Positions 56,035 through 64,000 of a DNA stretch of 64,000 nucleotides are shown here, piece after piece; position 1 is the stretch's first letter, and the number at the start of each line of letters is the position of its first letter. A program made the position numbers and the translations under genes. The stretch lies in NCBI GenBank assembly GCA_030620095.1, contig JAUTXW010000347.1, positions 263,001-327,000 of the forward strand, in the 5' to 3' direction. The notes below the pieces were generated by a model, which was not told the origin of the DNA, made no database searches, and was given only the letters and a program-made list of their open reading frames with translations. The DNA is from Kuschelorhynchus macadamiae. Its lineage: Eukaryota > Arthropoda > Insecta > Coleoptera > Curculionidae.

Positions 56035-56562
56035 TAGGAAAATATAACCCATTACAATACATTTCGACAGAAACATATTTAATAAAGGCGAATTGCTCAG
56101 GTCAGTTTGACCGTTAAGTAATAAACCTGTGTGTTTAAGTTTATTTATTTCTAAAGATTTTAGAAAATTCCATTTTATGCCTTTCTTTTCTATATGTAAA
56201 ACTTTAAAGTTGTTATTAAAATGATGATTACAATTAATTAAATGAGAAGTATAATTAGATCTGTCATCACCCTTGACAAAGCCCTTATAATGCTCATTTG
56301 TCCTCTTCTCGAAACTTCTACCTGTCTGTCCTATATACGTTTTTGGGCAATCTTTACAAGTTAGTTTATAGACGCCTGATTTTTTATTTGAATGTGTTTT
56401 TGATTTATTTTTTATAAATTTGCCTATGGAATTATTCGTCTTATATGCAACATTTATATTTAGTTTTTTTAAAAGGTTGCCTATTTTAATACTGGATTTT
56501 CCATAGTGCGTAATGCATTTATAGTTAGCAGGTCTTTTGAACTGCGGTAAACCAATGACGTC
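56035..56562 (-). pseudogene. PLE-D C-terminal part with GIY-YIG endonuclease
   Basis: The minus strand reads GLPQFKRPANYKCITHYGKS, then NVAYKTNNSIGKFIKNKSKT, SGVYKLTCKDCPKTYIGQTG (GVY and YIG) and RSFEKRTNEHYKGFVKG, ending DLSNSPLLNMF. It is a relative of PLE-B with many substitutions but an open frame here. The upstream RT part lies at 59217-59577, separated by an insertion of about 2.65 kb. Confidence 0.8.
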
Positions 56563-58639
56563 AAAAAGAAATAGACCCCGCATTTCATTCATAAAAATGA
56601 AATAAATAGAATCAAACATCAATTTGTTGTTGTGTATGAGTGGAAAAAAGATGGACTGATCGCATAAAGAATAGTTTGCGGTGAAAATTGCAACGCTGTC
56701 AGATATCTCCGCGAGGCTTACCAGTGGCGTAGCTATTTTTGAGATAATGTATTATTTGCTATATTTTTTTTGAGCCCAAATATTAGTATGGTGGATACGA
56801 CAGTTTTTTTGTTCTAAGATGAACAGGAGCGACTTCACATTGCAAAAGTGAGAGTTTTAATAATAACTTGAAAACAATTAATTTAGATATTATGTCGTGG
56901 AAAAGTCTGCACTAAAATGGGAAACATTTTTATTATCAATTTCTCGAAAAACTTTCTACTTGATGAAACTTGTGTGTTTGTCGAAAAAATAGTTTTCACA
57001 ATATTCAACTTTAAGTCAGATATACAGGGCATTCAAAAAATACGAAAAAGTTTATTTCAAAAATTAAAATTTTTGTGACTGCCACGGCCGGAAAAAAATT
57101 GAAATAAAGGTTTAGTATTAGTTATGTCATATTAGTAATATCGAAGGAAAGATTTAAATAGAAAAATTTACTCAGTTTATATTTACGATGTTTTATGGCC
57201 CTTAAAACTACCGTCAGAAAAATTTTATTTTTTTGAAAGTGTTAGGGAAATCCACTTTTTTGAACATCCTAATCTAAAGTTTATTACTATCAAAAATTTT
57301 TTTTTTGAACCACCAACTTTTATCAAAAAATCAATAATAAAAAAGGTAAATAAATGCATTAAAATGCAAAATGTTTAAAAATAAAATCATCGAAACTTTT
57401 TGGTGATTCTGAAGCACCCTGTATAATATTTTACACTATATTTGAAACTTAATTTGTTTTATAAAAATTTAAATGAGTATAATGCTTATTTAACACTTTT
57501 TTTTATCAGCTTATCACCGACTTCATAGGAAATATGTAATAAAATATAATTTATAACTTTTTAATACAACCTATTTTTTGAAATCGGGTTTGTTTTTCAA
57601 AACATTTTGATTTCACCCTTTTTCCAACACATTTTAGTTCTATTTACGCGAAGTTAGATACAAATTTGGGTTTACTACTTTTAAAAGTTTGCCAGGCTCG
57701 CGGCAAGTAATATTATATAAAAATGCACCACCTTTACATGTATTGGATCTATTCATATTTACAGAAAATCAGCAATAAACATAGCCCAATAATTAATATG
57801 AATACAAAATTGAACTTCGTGTCCCTAAAAACTACAAAAACCATATTATGAAAAACAATATCTTTACAGTATTTATCGCTCAATTTACCCCTTTTTTCCC
57901 CACCATCCACCTTCCCCGCCATACATTTCACTTATTGACAATATAAATATTTTGTGCCAAGATGTTTAATATTTTTAACATTCATTATAATATATTATAT
58001 TATTATTTATATTACCGAAATCACCTGATAAAAACAGATTCTCCCTAGTTGGGATAATATACCTCAGAATGGTATTTATTTACTTTTTTGATTACTTATT
58101 TTTAAAAACCAAATTTTTAGGCAATAAATTAAAGCATTTCAAATTCATTAAAGAAAATCTATAGTAAATGAAAAATTGAAAAGTTACGCTATTTTAATTT
58201 TTTGTATATGCTTACTATATGAGAACTCCGATACTACCCTAAATATTCCTTGAAAATTTCATCCAAAATGCAAACCATCCTGGAGTAATTAATGACAACA
58301 TAAAATAGTGGGTTTTACAGCTTACTCAATTAGAATTTAGTACCTATGCTTTACCAAATAGTATATTTATGTTGTTTATTAACCCCTCAAAAAAGGTGGT
58401 TTGATACATTTTAGAGGAATATTTGAGACTTTTCAAAAATATATAAATTAGCAAAACGCTGTACTCCGTTTATCTCAGTGTTTTCGACTTTATAGATAAG
58501 TTGAAGTTATAAAAAATGAATTTAAGTCCAACGGAAATGTGCAATATAAAAACAATACTTCATTTGCAAATATAAGAACGCTATTAGACGGGGATTTTAC
58601 CCTTCAACTACAGCACTGGTATGACATAACCTTACTTAC

Positions 58640-58704
58640 CTTCGAAAACAAACTTCTGGGTTTAAATCGTTTCTTTTTCTGCAAATAAAGCAAGTTCGCA
58701 CCAT
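58640..58704 (-). CDS. Candidate first exon of a THAP-domain protein
   Basis: ATG at 58704, 21 codons reading MVRTCFICRKRNDLNPEVCF, then a strong donor (AAG|GTAAGTAAG at 58640/58639). C-x2-C followed by a CFRR turn is the pattern at the start of THAP zinc-binding domains, where the next exon would begin with FP. The second exon was not found downstream on this strand, so this may be an orphan exon in a transposed segment. THAP domains occur both in host proteins and in P-type transposases. Confidence 0.3.
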
Positions 58705-59029
58705 TTTCTTAAAGTTTTTTAAACAGATTCTTGAAAATAGCCACACAAAACACTTGGATTTCTAAAAAACACTTATTTCACCAACTAGAACAATTACAAC
58801 GCCACGCATCAAATAGGCCGAAATCATGAATGATTACGACCGTCTTCGGCGTCTTCCGAATGATCCCGAAAGAAATCTGTAGTATACTCCAAAAAGGTAG
58901 AATTCCGGCGTTGCCGATTATTCTGGGCTTTATTTTTTGAAATAAGGAATAATAATTACAGAAGATTTAAATTACATTTAAAACAGATTCGGTTTGAGTT
59001 ATTTATATTAAGCTATTTAATTATCAGTT

Positions 59030-59216
59030 TTAAAGTATTCTATATGGAAATTTATACTGGGAATTTCTGGAATTCCTTGTTTATTTAGGTAATAGTATAA
59101 AGGATGATATCCGTTATAATCTGGTCACAGTAACGGTTTGGCAAACCAGGGTTAATGTTGTATTCCTCCAAAATGTAAACAACTGGGTCTATGTAATTTC
59201 CATGTCGTTGGGGTAA
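59030..59216 (-). other. Unidentified open frame at the edge of the insertion
   Basis: The minus strand is open for about 62 codons: RHGNYIDPVVYILEEYNINP, GLPNRYCDQIITDIILYYYL, ending FHIEYFKTDN and a stop. This is longer than expected by chance in such AT-rich DNA and its composition looks protein-like. I do not recognise it. Confidence 0.25.
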
Positions 59217-59577
59217 ACCGAACAAATAGCTTTTTTATAGCTTTTTTTTCCTTAAAATATTATCAATCACATTTGACCTATAACCATTATTTACTGCAAT
59301 TTGTTTAATTAAGTTCATTTTGAAAATCTTGTCAATCAAGAAAGTTAATAGAATCGTTTGTTTCATTTTCTATAGTGAATTTTATCTTGATATGTATATT
59401 ATTTATGAATACAAGAAACATATTTAGTTGCCTTTCTGTTCCAGTGAAACAAGCTAAAATGTCATCTACGTACCTATGCCAATAAAGAAAATGATTAAAA
59501 ATGAGGTGTTGGATAATTTCTTTTTCTAGAAAATTCATAAATATTTCAGCTAATAAGGGACTAACTGGATTTCCCAT
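59217..59577 (-). pseudogene. PLE-D reverse transcriptase fragment
   Basis: The minus strand reads MGNPVSPLLAEIFMNFLEKE (motif B), FLYWHRYVDDILACFTGTER (motif C YVDD), TIENETNDSINFLD, and after a deletion KMNLIKQIAVNNGYRSN and IDNILRKK. It is closest in this window to PLE-B. The 5' part of the gene is missing at 59578. Confidence 0.8.
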
Positions 59578-59621
59578 TATTAACCATCATTACTTGTATA
59601 CATATTATTATCAAATGCAAA

Positions 59622-59904
59622 ATCATCATCATCACCAGCCTCTTCATCCACTGCTGGATATCGGCCTACCTCTCGCATATACCTATGCGGTGTATCTTAG
59701 CTGTAATTTACACAGGTATACGGGACCTACAGTTTATCGTCGAATCCGAACGACGCTATTTTTAGCGTAATACTGATGGAGCGAGCAACCACCAACCCAT
59801 CAGAAGGCGAACGCATTATGTATTCTTAACAAAGTCTGCCTCAGCTCGGAATCGAGCCAGGGACCTTGGGCGTCGAACCGCAAACACACAGCCATCGGCG
59901 CCAC
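59622..59904 (-). mobile_element. tRNA-derived SINE
   Basis: On the minus strand the head starts GTGGCGCCGATGGCTGTG (A-box-like) and has a B-box-like GGCTCGATTCC at 59859-59849, the internal RNA polymerase III promoter parts. The body contains the reverse of CCACTGCTGGATATCGGCCT, a string I remember from common insect SINE-type repeats. The 3' tail is (GATGAT)n at 59637-59622. Confidence 0.65.
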
Positions 59905-59948
59905 GCTTCAAAATTCAATTGAAAATAGTTTTGTTCAAAACAGACATG

Positions 59949-61171
59949 TATGAATCAATTTTTTTTTCAGTTTAACAATAAATATTATAAACAACTTAAC
60001 GGAACTGCGATGGGCAATTGCTTATCTCCGTTCCTTGCAAATTTGTTTAGGGGGAGATTAGAAACCCAATTCAAAAAAGAACTCAAGTATTTCACAAGGG
60101 TGTGGTATAGATACATAGACGATATATTTGCTATTTTTGATAATAAAACAGAAAATTTGGACACTTTCTTAGAAACATTAAACAATAAATATCCTTCCAT
60201 TATTTTTACGTACGAAGAGGAGAACAATGGGCAATTACCTTTGCTCGACATGTCACTTATTAGAAATAACCATAAATTAGAATTTTATTTTTATAGGAAA
60301 TTTATTAATACTGATAGGTATATAATACCCGACTCATTTCATTGCCGTCAACACAAAATGGCAGCATTTCATTTCTTAACTCACAGGTTAGTCAATTTTC
60401 CATTAAATAAAGAACGCTTTAACAATGAAATGAATCGGATTAAAAATATAGCTAAAAGTATTGGATATAATAATAATTTTGTACATTTATTAGTAAATAG
60501 CCATAATAAGATAAGAAAATGTTGTTAAAAGATGCCACTACTCTTTATCACCTGAGGCTTCCAATAAGTTCATAGTAATCCCATATGATCCCAGATATAC
60601 GAGATGTCTAGAAAAAGTATTTAAAAACGTAGGTCGACTTGAAGGAGAGGAGTGGCATCTACGAAATTAGCTGTAATGACTGCGATCTAAAATATGTTGG
60701 GCAAACTAAACGCTCCATGACATTCGTTTTAAAGAACACATGGCGCATTTAAGATACGGAAGAACAGAAAAGTCAAGCGTTGCCCAACATGCTTTGGAAA
60801 ACAATCACCCAATAGGAATAAATAATCTTAAGATAATTTTAAATGTATCTAATAATAGATTATTGCATGCATTTGAGAGCATAGAAATAGTTAAATGTGG
60901 TTAGAAAGCACTAAATAAAGACAGAGGGCCTATTCCCTATAGTCCCCTCTATTGCTTACTTGACAACGGTGCAGTCAAGTGAAACCAAGTTTGACCACAT
61001 TTACCTATAAATAGTCTTGGTTAGGATAATTTACTTTAGTTTATATCATCTGTTGATTATGCTAACTTGGTTAGCGAAACGCGCGTCCAGAACTTAACAA
61101 CTTGTGGTGTAGTGTGGTTAGAGCTCTTGTATTTTGATTTATCTTCTACCACAGGTTCCAGTGTTAGGACT
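59949..61171 (+). pseudogene. 5'-truncated PLE-A copy with terminal repeat
   Basis: It starts just before RT motif B: NQFFFQFNNKYYKQLNGTAM, GNCLSPFLANLF, then YIDD in place of YVDD, and LPLLDMSLIRNN. The frame runs to 60528 and is followed by broken pieces up to the C-terminal NHPIGINNLKII-like part (about 60805-60850) and a stop replacing the GKKAL codon near 60900. The terminal repeat ends at AGGACTT (61171), the same end as in the intact element. The left junction at about 59948 is a plain truncation. Confidence 0.85.
61045..61098 (+). ncRNA. Hammerhead motif of PLE-A, core mutated
   Basis: Stem II GCTAAC-TTG-GTTAGC, GAAA, stem III and GTC are kept, but the core reads TTGATTA in place of CTGATGA, so cleavage is not expected. 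Confidence 0.5.
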
Positions 61172-61430
61172 TATAAATCACGCACAGACGCATAAATTGT
61201 TGTTATTGCTTTTTGGTGTCATCGCAATCGAGACTTGTCTATTAACACTATTGTTGAAACAATTGTAACTAAGGTTACTTAGCATTAGGCTAACTGAAAT
61301 GATGTGAGATTAAAATACGATGTCAGACAAAATTATAATATAAATAATGGGATGAATTTTTTAGGATATTGAAGAATTACAAATCTAGATGAGAAATTAC
61401 TTCTTTCTGTTAAGCGGATTTTTTAATAAT
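61172..61430 (-). repeat. Inverted paralogue of the Tigger target region
   Basis: The reverse complement matches 43480-43568 and then, without a Tigger element, 51840-51990. AAAAATTCATCCCATTA runs straight into TTTATATTATAATTTTG. It shows the state of the site before Tigger inserted. Confidence 0.7.
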
Positions 61431-61502
61431 TCAAGTGCTAGTTTGGAAAGTACATTACTTTGTGAATTTCTTGCTTTTTAAAACTTCACAGTCCGGAAAC
61501 GT

Positions 61503-61690
61503 ACACAGGTTACGCTTTCAGATGAACAGCAGCTAGGTTGCTGGTTAATAGCTGGGCAGATATTTTACAGCTGAAGCGCCTAAGGGAATGGAAGGCCAAT
61601 GCATGTTCTGAAGGTTACGTGGATGCATCTGTAGCCAACCACACTAAAACCGCAAATATAACATCTTCAACGACTTTTCCACTGCCTTTC
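61503..61690 (+). pseudogene. Second tyrosine recombinase fragment, Crypton-like
   Basis: The plus strand reads PETYTGYAFR, a stop, TAARLLVNSWADILQLKRLR, EWKANACSEGYVDASVANHT. Aligned by eye with the gene at 52000-53636 this covers the H-x-x-R region (here Y-A-F-R) and the EGYVDAS segment, which carries the presumed catalytic tyrosine missing there. It is much diverged, so it is another subfamily. Confidence 0.5.
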
Positions 61691-62104
61691 TGTAGCAATT
61701 AAAACTTTTTTCCTTCTCTTGTTGACATTAGGGGACCAGATATTGGTCAAGAATTAACATTTTCCAGCAGTGATTAAAGCGTACAATAGATAGAATTTGA
61801 CCATCAATTTCAACAAATAAAATGTTGTAGTAAAATCTTTAATTATTATTGTTAACTGTCTTGATGATGTTGCGTATTTAAAAAAAACGTTTACTTAATA
61901 AAGATATTTTATATATTTTGCTTAATTAAAAGAGGCTAGAAATTAGAGAAGAAGACAAGTGAGAGGAATGGGTGAGGAAAATGGAAGAGGGAACTAAATT
62001 TAAAGTCAGTAATGTCAACATTACAGATTAGGCTGTAAATAATAAAAGAAATTATTCAGTTTTGTGCTTTATTAGTCCATCAGTAGTTTTTTGTATATAC
62101 ATTT
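61691..62104. other. AT-rich intergenic DNA
   Basis: No gene or repeat was recognised. Confidence 0.45.
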
Positions 62105-62300
62105 CACTTCCCTCGGAAAAGGGAAGTATTAGAATCGTGAAAAAAACAATCCTCCGAGATTTTTTTTTGATCTTTACGTTTCAAGATCCCTAGATGCCGA
62201 AAAACATGTTTTCTCGATTCCGTCGGTCTGTCTGTCTCTCTGTTCGCGGTATGGCAAAAACTACTTACCCGATTAACACATTTTGGTCGAAAAATTGTTG
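62105..62300 (-). repeat. CCATNTTG-type repeat, terminal block only
   Basis: On the minus strand this is the closing block: GTAGTTTTTGCCATACCGCG, the CAGACAGACCGACGGAAT run, CATGTTTTTCGGCATCTAGG and a TTCACGATTCTAATACTTCCC-like end. The paired CCAT motifs are not included. Confidence 0.65.
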
Positions 62301-62452
62301 TGGCTAATTTAACCCAAATTCGGATGTCGGCTTTTAAATTTTGAATAAACTAGATAATTAGGCGGCTGCTTTTGCCAAGTGTAAAAAATTATTTTAAACT
62401 TTTTGGGAGAGAAAGGGGGAGGCAACTCAGGAAATTTCTAGTCACGTCACTT

Positions 62453-63743
62453 GTAACAAACTTTTCCGTTCGTTACAATGTTTGGTTCAAAATTCAATTT
62501 AAACTAAATAATATTAACAATTTTCTAATTAATAGCATCAAATCACAATTTTACTGGATTAACAATTGCTTGGACTATTAAGTACCGTACGCATGGCACC
62601 AAAGTTATTATATCGATCCCGAATCAACAGATCGCAAATTCTCGCTTTGTAAAACACGTTCGAAGGAAATTTCTAGATTCAGATTTCGTCCGCCACATTT
62701 AAAATAAAATTTATACATATGCTTTTCAATTTCATGAATATTATTATAAAATGGTCCCTAATTGATTCTTTATTAGGTGTATCACATAGATAGTTGTATT
62801 GAGAAAATTTCCTGCGTTTTATTATTAATTGGGTTTTTCATTATTAAAAATTTTAACTGCCTAAAATAGATTCTGAATTGGCGCCATGTTTTGGTGAGAC
62901 ATACGGATGTACTGTTTTTATGTAGTCCGATTCCATAAAACCGAGTGGGTCAGTCGTTTCGAGCCTCATTTGCAAAATTTCTATTGTTGAAAGCAAACAT
63001 GAGATAAGTTAGTTGGAATTTAGTTGATATTTTAACTTAGTCAGCCTAGATGCTGGATTAAATCCAATAAAATCTCAATTCAGTAATGGATTACTGCTTT
63101 CTTAAGCCATAACATCTGGTAAGTTAATTTTGAGTGTTTTCTGGCAAGAAAAATTACATTTTTGTGCATTGTGAACATGTTGACTCATTTCGCCATTTTG
63201 TTTCAGGTTTTTTTTTCTTTTAACATTTTTCCTCTTCTCTAGAATTTTTTCCCTACCACTTTCAATTGTTTTAATTATTAATTGGAAAATGGATATTAAA
63301 AGTAAATAATCAATAAAATGAAGAATTTATTGCATAATTCAAATTAAAAGTGATTCCTGGGCGAGGAAAATTTAATGGTAACTGTTTTGTGGTAAATCTT
63401 CTCAAGTCCTGGAGTAAGAAGTCCTTTTTTAGTACCGTGTGGTCAGTTTTCTGGACAAGTGCTGTGTGGCCAGTTCCAGGGTGTCATTGTTCCTGTTTTG
63501 GATTTGGGTAGTCTACAAGGAATGACGCCATAGCAAATATGTTGAAAAGATAAGTGATTTATAATTTTCTTATTTTCGCTTCTTTGGATTGATGTAGTGG
63601 CCATGCGTTAATTCATTAGGAATTACTTAATGCTTATTTGAAAACTACATACCGAAACCTCTCTTCAGACTTCAATTCCTTCTTTTTATTAATTAATAAT
63701 TATCTTCAAAAAATATATAAATGGTATAAATTATAAATTATTG

Positions 63744-63788
<45 letters not shown>

Positions 63789-64000
63789 TTTCGTCTCGAT
63801 TTACGTAAAATTTAAACATATCTTCTTGATTTAACTATATCAAATTTAATGTAGGTATAAATTAATACTTACACTGTGTATAAATATTGTCTATGTGGCA
63901 TTGGTATATTTACTTGTAAAAATTATTATCTGTACTAAAATATTAATTTCTTAAAGATTTTTGGACATTTTTATTTATCCTAATTGGTATAAAATTTTTC
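62453..64000 (-). mobile_element. Element X, second copy, cut by the window edge
   Basis: Inverted match to 47249-45780: the terminal hairpin (62451-62478), TTGCTTGGACTATTAAGTACC, TTATATCGATCCCGAATCAA, the AGAATTTATTGCATAATTC stretch and a (TA)n run at 63749-63782. About 60 bp near 62495-62565 are absent from copy 1. The sequence left of the hairpin differs (GTCACGTCAC), confirming the element end. Confidence 0.75.
63749..63782. repeat. (TA)n run within element X
   Basis: About 34 bp of TA repeat. It corresponds to the shorter run at 46007-46022 in copy 1. Confidence 0.9.

Larger units (their letters stand above)
56563..59216. mobile_element. Unclassified 2.65-kb insertion in PLE-D
   Basis: On the minus strand both junctions carry GGTTTACC followed by CCAA (59 kb side) or GCAG (56 kb side), an imperfect duplication of about 12 bp. 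PLE-D coding sequence continues on either side. Inside are AT-rich DNA, a THAP-like exon (58640-58704) and an unidentified 62-codon open frame at the 59-kb end. Ends do not resemble a known transposon class. Confidence 0.4.

Overview
The window looks like a stretch of an AT-rich, intron-containing arthropod genome, most likely an insect with a large repeat load. No host gene can be recognised with confidence. Nearly everything that codes is a transposable element (TE) or its remains: Penelope-like elements (PLEs), R4/Dong-like and other non-LTR elements (LINEs), hAT, pogo/Tigger and mariner DNA transposons, a Crypton-like tyrosine recombinase, a Foldback-like element, a tRNA-derived SINE and several non-coding repeat families. 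Strings such as CACCCTGTATA, the insect-type SINE and the families found favour an insect; the species cannot be named.

Layout. 1-9.4 kb: the 3' part of a multicopy protein gene of unknown function, a repeat rich in GCCGCCATCTTG-like motifs, an orphan hammerhead ribozyme, a decayed PLE (family A), R4/Dong-like LINE pieces and an LTR-like GC-rich block. 9.4-13.4 kb: a young PLE-A composite inserted in a LINE. It has an intact ORF of about 800 codons between two 223-bp repeats that I read as identical, plus an inverted 5'-truncated copy. 13.4-20.8 kb: a decayed hAT, more motif-rich repeat, and a LINE reverse transcriptase piece. 21-24.6 kb: the PLE-B composite. 26.5-30 kb: an intact spliced hAT with a perfect 8-bp target duplication. 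30-34 kb: a heat-shock-like promoter block in front of a hAT pseudogene, then a Foldback-like element. 34.5-38 kb: the PLE-C composite bounded by (TA)n. 38-42.5 kb: a mariner piece split by a LINE, and a mariner with arms of about 370 bp. 43.6-51.8 kb: a Tigger element carrying two nested insertions. 52-53.6 kb: a Crypton-like gene split by a hAT-type MITE. 55-64 kb: PLE-D pieces split by a 2.65-kb insertion, a SINE, a 5'-truncated PLE-A, a second recombinase piece and a second copy of element X.

The strongest themes are two. First, at least four PLE-type families occur here, and hammerhead ribozyme motifs of differing quality lie in or near their terminal repeats. Second, three PLE families share one architecture: a full-length copy joined head-to-head to an inverted 5'-truncated copy. 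In two of them the pair is bracketed by one target duplication, so it appears to have inserted as a unit. Nesting gives relative ages: R4/Dong-like LINE before PLE-A, mariner before a LINE, Tigger before element X and hAT copy 2, and Crypton before its MITE.

All calls come from reading the sequence and from recalled family features. No database search or folding program was run.
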